Origin: Schistocephalus solidus
Lineage: Eukaryota > Platyhelminthes > Cestoda > Diphyllobothriidea > Diphyllobothriidae
Reading direction: 5' to 3'
Assembly (NCBI GenBank): GCA_017591395.1
Contig: WEDG01006654.1
Coordinates: forward strand, 1 to 64,000
Length of the DNA stretch: 64,000 nucleotides
Part shown: positions 27,701 to 33,719 of the stretch, one piece after another
How the letters are laid out: each line of letters starts with the position of its first letter
Position numbering within the stretch: position 1 is the first letter of the stretch
Translations under genes and position numbers: made by a program
The notes under the pieces: generated by a model
The model's input: the letters and a program-made list of their open reading frames with translations, nothing else
The model's database searches: none
Told to the model about the DNA's origin: nothing

Positions 27701-29783
27701 TTTTTTCCTGAGCTTCGCGTACGTGATCATGCAGGACTTTATAAACTGCAGAAAGGTCACTCTGACTGTTCATGGAGTTGACATGTGAAAATCACGTTAT
27801 TAAGGCCATAGCTCCCTTAAAATAGAAAGTATGCCCAAATTCTCCAACGTGTGTTGAAATTTGAGAGTTTGCTTATACCCTCCACGTGCTCTTGTAGACC
27901 GGTCTATAATCTCTGTCCCTTGCCGCCTACGTAGTTACAGTCCCAATCATTTTAACTTATTTTATATACAACAGCTGAGATTATGTTGAGCGGCAGCGTT
28001 GCGTCTTAATGTGACCTTTATGTCACTCACGGATTTGAACCCGCAGAAGTGTTTTACATGTAAAGCAGAGCAGGTGAAATGTGACCCGTAGATGGGCTGC
28101 TTAGCAGCGCCAGCCATCGTCCGCTGGGCAGGTGACAACCGTTACTCTTAAATTTCGTTTGTTGTACGCTCTCGAGGCTTGCAGATCTCTATAAGTCCTG
28201 AATCTCTGCATTGAGTTCCCGCCACGTTTGTTATTTTTCAGGCGAATTTCCTCATCAGCGCTGGACAGATGGCCATCTACGCGGCCATGCTGCGTGATGT
28301 CCTCTGGCCGGATACTTCTGGCTGTGCAAGCCGTACGGACGCTACAGCCAACGTTCGAGACGCCGCGACGAAGCTGAGAACTCGTGTTCTCTGCCGTACC
28401 GCCATGCTTGGCAGCGTTTCAGGTGCCTACTCCTCTTTGCCCATCTCTCTTTATTTTATCCCGTTTTCTGCCCCCTCCCACGCAAGTTTTTACTCATACT
28501 CCTCGTATTAAGGCACTTGCTCCTCCGCCTCTTGCTTCTCTGCATTTGATTGCCTTGGTTGAAACATTTGATTTTTGGCTGCCAGTTTTTGATTCGTTGG
28601 CTCACCGATCGCGCAATGTGACCTTTTTGCCCCGTTATGCTTAGGGGCCCTATCTAGAACCCTGTAGACATTCGTATAACGATTATAAATACTTACATGG
28701 AAGGTTCAGTTAGTGTCTCGTACTTAAGTTCATATGCTCGATCACAACCGATAGGACGAAGAGTGTGTGTGGTTTAGTGGGTAGGGCGTTGGAATTCTCA
28801 CCAATAGAATACGGGTTCGAGCCTCAGTGGCTCTTGATGAGTCATTCGTTGCTGGTTGAGCGTGACGGGTGTTCAGGAACCGCATGACAAACAAATAAAT
28901 AAATGAAAAGAATGCACACATGCTATTTTTGGTAGCAGTCGGGTGACTCCAACATAGTCTCTTGGGCCATCTGTGATGAACTGAAATGCCCTGCCATTGA
29001 GCTTTAAGACGAAATTTTAAAAGCATGTTCCAGCAGTCACATCTGCAAAGCGACACTTTCACGTAAATTTGAATGCTCTCGATCGGCACTAGAGAGTTTA
29101 ACTTCATGCCCAGTATAAGCAATACCGATTATCTAGTGGCTAAGCAGTTTAGGCAGTCGCGGGACGCCAATATAATCTGTTGGGCCATCTAAGATAGACT
29201 GAAACGCCCTGCTGCTGATCTGTAGGACAAAATGTAACGGCCATGTATCTGTATTCACATCTATGATGCAACGCTTTCACTTGAATCTAAATACTCTCTA
29301 TCGAGTGTAAGGAAATATCGACGTCAATGTAACCAGTTAGGTCCTAACACAAAATAATCCAAATACTTACACAGCGTCGTCCCGCGTCGACTAGCCGCCG
29401 CCAAGGTGATGCTATCCCCTTAGGCGCTTCTTCACAAGATTCTATCCTGCCGTCTGGACAGGCCACCAGTTCTCGACCTTATGACCCCGCCGACTTACTG
29501 TCCACCTTCTAACCGAACTTCTCCGTTTGTAGAGGAATTGGCCCAGTACCTTGGTAGCGAAACTACGCGAGAGGGTGTTCAACGCGTGTTCACCCTCCTC
29601 CAACAGCGCTGCCTCAACCGTCGTCTTGTCTACCGTCTCTTCGAGGGTGTTCTGCTACTTGTTCTCAGCGATCATACCGACCAACTGAACGAAATTTACA
29701 ATGAAGACCTCTGTCCCCATAACAGTGGCCGTATCTGCAGCCTGCACACTCCAACTTCAGGTGAAGAGTGGAATCAGCGCTAA
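623..29783 (+). CDS. SNX13: Sorting nexin 13-like protein (PXA-RGS-PX-Nexin C), 21 exons
   Basis: Exons assembled by eye: 623-730, 797-838, 875-961, 1018-1118, 1150-1378, 1407-1484, 1518-1601, 2342-2483, 2693-2787, 3700-3793, 3893-3948, 5588-5701, 5733-5999, 6115-6382, 12012-12148, 19026-19130, 21135-21242, 22381-22554, 25878-26042, 28242-28422, 29470-29783. All junction phases agree and the sum is 2949 nt (about 982 aa); vertebrate SNX13 is slightly under 1000 aa. Approximate domain order is membrane segment (1-36), PXA (75-245), RGS (335-520), PX (590-705), linker (705-763), Nexin-C (765-end). SNX13 is preferred over SNX14/19/25 because of the Nexin-C motifs DEVFGLQKKN and NRKIIEK and the C-terminal LNRRLVY. 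In animals SNX13 is an ER-anchored, phosphoinositide-binding protein acting at endolysosome and lipid contacts, with an RGS domain reported to act on G-alpha-s. The first two exons are the weakest. I see no polyadenylation signal soon after the stop. Confidence 0.9.
797..838 (+). CDS. SNX13: SNX13 exon 2 (5' boundary uncertain)
   Basis: Open reading (RKAFNCLSRGLIK) to a GTAAAA donor at 839, in phase with the next exon. Acceptors at 762 and 773 have better pyrimidine tracts but do not fit the phase of exon 1. The acceptor at 796 fits the phase but is weak. Confidence 0.4.
875..961 (+). CDS. SNX13: SNX13 exon 3: start of PXA region
   Basis: Acceptor TTATCTTTTAG, donor CAG|GTATTA, phase 0 at both ends. 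Encodes IDENVVKTHLKRVTYSVSG and the helix NELDIVIDQ that precedes the DYV-WY motif. An alternative donor at 989 would extend the exon and leave a 29-nt intron, like the other tiny introns here. Confidence 0.7.
1018..1118 (+). CDS. SNX13: SNX13 exon 4: PXA
   Basis: Encodes DYVKSWYGPLTNETEFL, matching the conserved PXA opening (RDYVxxWYxxLxxxxxF) of SNX13. It ends with two bases of a split codon, and a 31-nt intron follows (1119-1149). Confidence 0.9.
1150..1378 (+). CDS. SNX13: SNX13 exon 5: PXA
   Basis: Encodes INWIPFLIDGVPNTVIDHLR through HYRVFFDIEAEKEEHFCREG and CTRPEDE, all recognisable PXA positions. The donor at 1379 gives a 28-nt intron, the shortest in the gene, and keeps the frame. 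Confidence 0.88.
1407..1484 (+). CDS. SNX13: SNX13 exon 6: PXA
   Basis: Encodes RLTEVILYATMPSDDF, the LCEVLLYLLLPPGDF segment of PXA. It is followed by a 33-nt intron (1485-1517) that is a multiple of three and has no in-frame stop, so the reading frame runs through it unspliced. Confidence 0.88.
1518..1601 (+). CDS. SNX13: SNX13 exon 7: end of PXA
   Basis: Encodes VNGILLPAVNVLADPDFVNR and TIINL, the strongly conserved GILLPLINxLSDPDYIN block that closes PXA. Donor CTG|GTACGT. Confidence 0.92.
2342..2483 (+). CDS. SNX13: SNX13 exon 8: PXA-RGS linker
   Basis: Acceptor TTTTCCTTATAG. Encodes CNESA, then RNAPELEAVLDSIVKFSDRL, matching the SDNIGELEAV helix of SNX13. Ends in phase 1 (GAC G) before GTGTGT. 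Confidence 0.88.
2693..2787 (+). CDS. SNX13: SNX13 exon 9: PXA-RGS linker helix
   Basis: Acceptor TTCTTCCTCTAG. Encodes DAMIKAQLSSLQFISRLCTN, RIELLKS and SSPK, matching the TIKNQINSLLFVKKVCDSRI coiled helix of SNX13. Donor AAG|GTACCC. Confidence 0.87.
3700..3793 (+). CDS. SNX13: SNX13 exon 10: RGS start
   Basis: Acceptor AATTTTTAG and donor GTAAGG. Encodes VPTCDLSFDSVMNNDIAVAN FL, aligned with VPLDSILVDNVALQFFMDYM at the RGS start. Phase 1 exit. Confidence 0.85.
3893..3948 (+). CDS. SNX13: SNX13 exon 11: RGS
   Basis: Acceptor TTTCACTCAG, donor GTG|GTAAGT. Encodes DFLTSLNEQSLFSLYLNCV, the RGS helix that reads LFFWMTVEGYR in other SNX13 proteins. Confidence 0.87.
5588..5701 (+). CDS. SNX13: SNX13 exon 12: RGS with lineage-specific loop
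   Basis: Acceptor TTTACTTTGCAG. AFRV continues the RGS helix, followed by a Ser/Thr/Asp-rich loop (ESSTNSPHTSDDKLT) that I cannot align. A 31-nt intron (5702-5732) with a weak GTCTTC donor must be removed to stay in frame. Confidence 0.78.
5733..5999 (+). CDS. SNX13: SNX13 exon 13: RGS
   Basis: Begins with an acidic, Ser-rich insert (SSPSSDEAEF, SPASSEETGA), then DLRAFGVSLCNLILRDLSL and PYVFSEVEDE, the second half of the RGS bundle. Donor GAG|GTGAGC, phase 0. Confidence 0.85.
6115..6382 (+). CDS. SNX13: SNX13 exon 14: RGS end and RGS-PX linker
   Basis: Acceptor ATCCCCTTTCAG. Encodes LVRILSDDRCFGAFKRSPFY, equivalent to the ERFYPSFRQNALY end of RGS, then a Ser-rich basic and acidic linker (SPSSSMRRLRRNSEEVE). 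Donor A|GTATGT, phase 1, before a 5.6-kb intron. Confidence 0.87.
6383..12011 (+). other. SNX13 intron 14 (5.6 kb)
   Basis: No supported gene inside. One degenerate tRNA-like stretch lies on the minus strand near 8935-9015. Around 9570-9640 there is a GTTAAG/TTAGG-flavoured stretch. The longest open frame (10005-10394, +) has no recognisable domain. Confidence 0.8.
8935..9015 (-). repeat. Degenerate tRNA-like (SINE head) sequence
   Basis: On the minus strand GCGCAGTTGATACAAATGC resembles a pol III A box, and GGGTTTGAATC about 35 nt later resembles a B box with one C to T change. There is no good acceptor stem, so it is a SINE head or tRNA pseudogene rather than a working tRNA. Confidence 0.4.
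12012..12148 (+). CDS. SNX13: SNX13 exon 15: PX domain, first part
   Basis: Acceptor TCTCTTCCAAG. Encodes EGYTVYTLEVICTSA, then SSWKISRRFSQFDDLHSLI. RRFSQF is the PX lipid-binding R-R/K-Y/F-S-x-F motif. Donor CAG|GTAAAC, phase 0. Confidence 0.93.
16860..17130 (+). repeat. Short diverged direct repeat, spacing about 181 bp
   Basis: GCCTACCGCACCCT, then a stretch through TTTCCC, CGTGTTG, TCCAGC and CATCTGCCACG, occurs at 16881 and again at 17062 with a few changes. This looks like an old two-copy tandem duplication. Confidence 0.6.
18363..18614 (+). repeat. (CCT)n polypyrimidine microsatellite
   Basis: About 250 bases of nearly pure C/T, mostly CCT trinucleotides with CCCT interruptions. The pre-mRNA strand is the pyrimidine strand. 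It lies 0.4 kb upstream of the exon at 19026 and produces low-complexity open frames on both strands that are not genes. Confidence 0.98.
19026..19130 (+). CDS. SNX13: SNX13 exon 16: PX domain, second part
   Basis: Acceptor TTTTCCTATTTTAG. Encodes RLPTKKTLSNLNPEFIEKRR and RDLEEYIQ, the PX PxK loop and following helix (LPGKKTFNNMDRDFLEKRKKDL in other SNX13). Donor CAG|GTGTCT, phase 0. Confidence 0.94.
19490..20060 (+). pseudogene. 3' zinc-finger part of a LINE, broken copy
   Basis: In the intron after exon 16. Degenerate C2H2 fingers are readable: CRHCDRTFTSHIGLVGHLRI followed by H, a second at CHHFPRAFTHRIDLIGH, and in another frame CPRCPRTFTHRMGLLGHM ending ENLW-stop. An in-frame TAA near 19605 and a frame change break it. 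The ending matches the antisense copy near 33.76 kb (DNLW-stop), where the fingers follow a reverse transcriptase on the same strand, so this looks like a 5'-truncated insertion of the same element. Confidence 0.75.
20270..20895 (+). repeat. Unclassified interspersed repeat, two partial copies
   Basis: GTGTGGAGTGG with CTGAGAGTCAGG occurs near 20290 and again near 20685. The second copy continues to CTCCGGTCTTCTTGACT and GGAGAGTGCAG. Related sequence recurs at 26.46-26.91 kb, and on the minus strand near 33.08-33.20 kb. No coding potential seen. Confidence 0.6.
21135..21242 (+). CDS. SNX13: SNX13 exon 17: PX C-terminal helix
   Basis: Acceptor AATCTTGCAG. Encodes SLCSVDASGRYPKLHSILFS followed by FLHQEDWGRKKSLPSG, equivalent to the segment ending VYDFLENKAYSKGKGDF. 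Donor GGG|GTGCGT, phase 0. Confidence 0.88.
22381..22554 (+). CDS. SNX13: SNX13 exon 18: PX-Nexin C linker
   Basis: Acceptor ACTTTGTTAG, donor CAG|GTAAGA. Encodes VASIVNPLKVVGSAMLSVPD and a Ser/Thr-rich tail ending PFVPSIDQ. VNPL and the following Val/Ser helix match the FVNPLRNSMRNVSNAVKSLP segment of SNX13, an amphipathic region implicated in lipid contacts. No single frame is long enough to be striking, so it needs splice context. Confidence 0.85.
22999..23148 (+). repeat. (CCT)n polypyrimidine microsatellite
   Basis: About 150 bases of CCT/CCCT repeats in the intron after exon 18, the same type as 18363-18614. A pure CT run follows at about 23186-23205. Confidence 0.97.
25535..25620 (+). 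repeat. tRNA-like SINE head, degenerate
   Basis: TTGCTCAATTGGCTAGAGCG matches a tRNA D-arm/A box well. No matching B box follows at normal spacing, so this is a decayed SINE head or tRNA fragment, not a tRNA gene. Confidence 0.35.
25878..26042 (+). CDS. SNX13: SNX13 exon 19: Nexin C
   Basis: Acceptor GTCGCTCAG, donor AAA|GTAAGT. Encodes PSRILFVLVDEVFGLQKKN, then FRRGILSILHNIVQTFFGD and NRKIIEK, the diagnostic start of the Nexin C domain (LLLMDEVFDLKERNQWLRRN, GDTINRKIVD). Confidence 0.95.
26460..26910 (+). repeat. Unclassified interspersed repeat, copy
   Basis: Contains CTCCGGTCTTCTTGACT, GGCACAGGCGGG and GGAGAGAGTGCGGTAG, shared with the copy ending near 20.9 kb. Intronic, non-coding. Confidence 0.6.
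28242..28422 (+). CDS. SNX13: SNX13 exon 20: Nexin C
   Basis: Acceptor TTATTTTTCAG. Encodes ISAGQMAIYAAMLRDVLWPD, then KLRTRVLCRTAMLGSVS. RDxxWP and RTRVxxKTxLL are the conserved Nexin C positions. Donor G|GTGCCT, phase 1. Confidence 0.93.
28755..28870 (+). repeat. tRNA-like SINE-type sequence, second family
   Basis: A box TGGTTTAGTGGGTAGGGCG (28770-28788) and B box GGTTCGAGCC (28813-28822) at normal spacing, with a partial anticodon stem TTGG/CCAA. No closing acceptor stem is evident, and the downstream sequence does not match the hammerhead-bearing SINE, so it is probably another SINE family. Confidence 0.5.
29470..29783 (+). CDS. SNX13: SNX13 exon 21: C-terminus and stop
   Basis: The acceptor at 29469 (GCCACCAG) is weak in pyrimidines but is the one that keeps phase. 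Encodes LAQYLGSETTREGVQRVF, then LNRRLVYRLFEGVLLLVL, matching GAETTRKGILRVF and LNRRMVYVFLEGF of SNX13. TAA at 29781-29783. Confidence 0.9.
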
Positions 29784-30519
29784 CTCCCCTCCTTTTTTAT
29801 CTACCCGAGTTTCTACAAAATAACTTTCTTCTGTGCCAATGAGCCTGTGCAAGGCCGATGTTTTGCTTTTATAAGGAAGCATTATTCCGCATTGATTAAT
29901 CGTCTGTTGTGACTGCATTGCAACCCTCTCACCCCGCCTTCCCTCCCTCGCACCGTCTTCATTTTTAATCTAATTGTAACTTCATCTTGAGTTATTTTTG
30001 TCTACAACAAGTTACAACGATTTCTCCTTTTTATGCACCTTCTTTCTATGACAAACTTGAATGGGCTCTATTTTTCTTATCGCTTCTCGGCTGCCTGACA
30101 TTTGGGACTCTATCCGGGTATGTTTTAAATACTGACTATTACTCATTGCTTCTAGAGGAAAGTCAACGTTAAGCTTGCTTGTGTGCATGTGCTTTTCGGA
30201 AGAATACTTTTCGGAAGAATACCTGACAGTCAGTCATTCAGAGGTAGTCTACTCATCTTTTTGTTCCAGCAATTTTCAGGCCTATCCGGCAGGATTTCAG
30301 GGTGTGTGGTAGTTTGCTTAAGGATCTCAGGAGTGTTGACTAAAGTCGTTAGCGCCAATCCTTCTCTAACTGATCGAATATTCTCAAGAGTTAACAGGCT
30401 TTGATCCTACTGCGACCTTGAGGGTAGATGTCGAGAACGCTTAAAGTATTCAATTAGCGTGCGCTGACTCTGTACTCATCAGTATGCGAGCCGTATAATT
30501 TAGATGCAAATTCATTTGG
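29784..30519. other. 3' flank of SNX13, nothing recognised
   Basis: Presumed 3' UTR and spacer. No AATAAA seen close to the stop, no other gene. Confidence 0.6.
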
Positions 30520-32345
30520 TTGGGATGTGGCATTCGTTGGCCATTTCTGACTCATTAGTTGTCATCAGCCAGTCATGCTGAACCCCAGGTGTTGCCCCAC
30601 CCTTTGCAGCTAAGGTTAAAGACAGAATAACATGACCGACGAAGACATGGGAGACTGGATTGGTATTTTCTGGCTTATTAGCCGTCATCAGCCAGCAATA
30701 CCCAACCCCAGGTTCTCTGGCACCCAAACTCGAAATCTCAAACTTTTGGGAAGGAGTCAAAAGCTCAACTCACTACACCACAAGCTCTTTGTCTTGTTGG
30801 TTTCGATCGGGAATATAAGCTTTGGTAAGTAGGCGCTCACTGATCGGTTACAGGATTTACTCGCCCCTTCGTGCCTTGGTTGTAACTCTCAAGCCCCGCC
30901 AGCAGCCTGCAGGGCGATAAGGATGTTGGCAGAAAAGCATGACCGAAGAAGACAAAGGAGACTGGAATGGCCATTTCTGACTTAAAAGCCATCCTCAGCC
31001 AGCCGTACACAACCCCAGTTGCATCGGCGCACGAGGCTTGAAGTCGCGAACTTTTTTGCAGAAGACAAACGCCCTACCCACTACGCCACGAGCTCTTTTA
31101 TTTGCCAGTTTCGATCGGGAATATAAGCTAATGTAATAACCGCTCATTGATCGGATACAGGACTCAATCTTTCTGTCGTGTCTTGGTTCTTACTCTCAAG
31201 TCCCCACCAGCAGCCTACAGGCAGATAAGGATGTAGGCAGAATATTATTACCGACAAAAACAAGGGAGACTGGAATGGACATTTCTGGCTTATTAGCCGT
31301 CATCAACCAGCAATACCAAACCCCAGACGCTGTGGCGTTCCATGCTCGAATTTTCGTAATTTTGGGCTGAAGTCAAACGCTCTACTCACTGCGCCACAAG
31401 CTCTTTGCCTTGTCGGTTTCGATCGCGAATATAATCCATGGTTAGTGGGCGCTCAGTAATCGGCTACAGGACTCACTTCGTCCTGTTGTGCCTTGGGGCT
31501 AATGCTCGAGCCCCGCCAGCAGCCTGCAGGCAGCTTAAGATGTAGGCAGTACAACTTTACCAACAAAGACAAGGGAGACTGGAATGGTCTTTTATGGCTT
31601 ATTAGCCGTCATCAGCCAGCCATACCCAACCCCATGTGCTGCGGCACCCGAGGTCGAAATTTCGAACTTTTGGAAAGGAGTCAAAAGCTCTACCTTCTAC
31701 GCCACGAGCTCTTTGTCTTGCCGTTTTCGATCGGGAATATAAGCTTTGGTAATTAGGCGCTCACTAATCGGCTACTGGACTCACTCGTCCGGTTGTGCCT
31801 TGGGGCTCATGTTCGAGCCCTGCTAGCAGCCGTTAGGCAGCTTAGGATACAGGCAGAATAACATGACCGACAAAGATAAGGGAGTCTTAAATGGCCATTT
31901 CTGCCTTTTAGTCGACATCAGCCAGCCATGCCCAACCCCAGGCTCTGCGGTGCCCGAAACTCGTAGTCGCCAACTTTTAAGAAGAATTCCAACGGCCTAC
32001 CTGCTGCGCCACGAGCTCTTTGTCTTACCGGTTTCGATCGTAAATATGAGCTTAGCTTAGTAGGCGCTAAACGATCGGTTACAGGACGTTCTCGTCGTGG
32101 TGTGCCTTGTGGCTAATGATCGAGCCCCGCCAGCAGCGTGCAGTCAGCTTATGATGTAGGCAGAAAAACATGAACAACAAAAACAAGGGAAACTGGAATG
32201 GTCATTTCTGTCTTAAAGCCGTCATCAGCCAGCCATACCAAACATTCGCGCTGCGGTGCCCGAGGCTCGAAATCGCGGAATTTCGGGCAGGAGTCATACG
32301 CGCTACCCACTGCGCCACTAGCTCAATGTCTTGCCGGTTAACTAT
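30520..32345 (-). repeat. Tandem array of tRNA-derived SINE, six units of about 308 bp
   Basis: The anchor CATGACCGAC and its variants recur near 30631, 30939, 31247, 31555, 31862 and 32169, giving a 307-308 bp period. Read on the minus strand, each unit has a tRNA-like head (GTGGCGCAGTGGGTAGAGC), a TCGAGC/TCGAAC B-box-like stretch, then a body with the hammerhead layout (CTGATGA, GGCT...AGCC hairpin, GAAATGGCCAT, CCAG) and a tail GTCTCCCTTGTC. Units differ by 10-20% by eye, so this is an old array. Several units carry core substitutions (for example GAA to TAA near 31593). Confidence 0.9.
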
Positions 32346-33719
32346 TCCTCTACTTCATAGTCAACAAAGCAGCATCCTCCTTAGGAAATTGTGGATTTTC
32401 CGTGTCCTCGGTTGCTCACTTAGACCCGAGGACTCATTTGAGTTTGCTCATATAAATCAATTACCTGATCATCCATTCAAATTAAAAATCGAACTCCCGC
32501 TGCTTGACCATAGAAAGGTTTTCTTCAGCCAGTGTATAGTCTGACTCTTGAGTTGCCTTCCGCTGAAGAAGGTGATGGCCACGTGTTTCAAAGAAAGCAT
32601 TCTTAAGTACTTTTCAAAAAAGACTATACGTTAAATTACGGCTACACATAGCCAGCTGTGTTAACCAATTGCACTCCAACATCTTTCCGTACTAAGCAAA
32701 GTAAACCTAAGCTTTTTTATGGAAATTATTTATCGTAAACACACCGCATACATAATGATATCAATTTTATTCTTAGTAAAAATGTTCATAAATATTGCAC
32801 ACACGTCAGTTCTTTAAACGTAGTCCGATGATGTCTAGCATTTGCTCCAAACCATGGATGTGCAATGTCGGTGATTAACGGGTGGATTGGATGTAAGTGA
32901 CAGTTGACTGGTGCTGCAGTTACCGTAATCTTTCCTCCCGTACCTGGAACTAATGGAATGACCGAGTGATGAAGACCGGGACAGAAGAGGGCCAGGTGGC
33001 TCGTGTGGCCTGAGCCACTACTCGGATTGCTACCACACCTTGGCCATAAAGGCCACATAAATAAGGAGCAATCTTCAGTTTAAATCGCAGTCTGCCAGTC
33101 AACTATGCAAACATAACACGCATGGGGCTGAGCGCGCGATCAGTGTTATCCCATCAGTTGGGAACCTTCCAAAGTCACAGATTGTATTACACAATGATAG
33201 TTTTAAGCGCGTCAGCTTTTTATAGTGACATAAATGCGATCAGATATCGACCTCAATTTTTATCCCACCACTGCAATCAGATCACCATCTAAGCCGGTCA
33301 GGTGTCTGATGCGAAAGTGGGCTCAGCGGCTGTTGAACTCATAAAAGCGTACTGCATCCACACGCTGGCCACCAAAAAACCGAAACCAGGTTTGTTCACA
33401 GACGGGGTTTAAAGGCTCTCATTTCACTAGTTTGAGCTAGGCAGAGAGCACACTAGAAAGGAGGCATTGCAACATGAGTCTAAGACCACTGGTCAGCCAT
33501 ACCACACAACACACATTTGACTGAATGCGATGTCAGACTTCTATCGTTCGGTGGCAACCTTTTAAGCCCCAACTTTGTATCGCACCGTGATATTCTCCAG
33601 CTCAGAGCACACATGCAGCAGAGGCGCCACATGGATAATAAGCCCAGGATTATATTTCAATCAGCTATGCAGACTGAGAGCATGATTCGTGGGGTGGTTC
33701 GTGTGGTCATGTGTGCTAC
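32346..33719. other. Spacer with repeat fragments
   Basis: No gene. Near 33.08-33.20 kb the minus strand matches the repeat seen at 20.27 kb (GACTGGCAGACTG, CCAACTGATGGGATAA). Confidence 0.6.

Noticed and set aside
28755..28870. Functional tRNA gene
   Set aside because: A and B boxes are good, but no acceptor stem pairs and the anticodon loop is irregular; a SINE head fits better.
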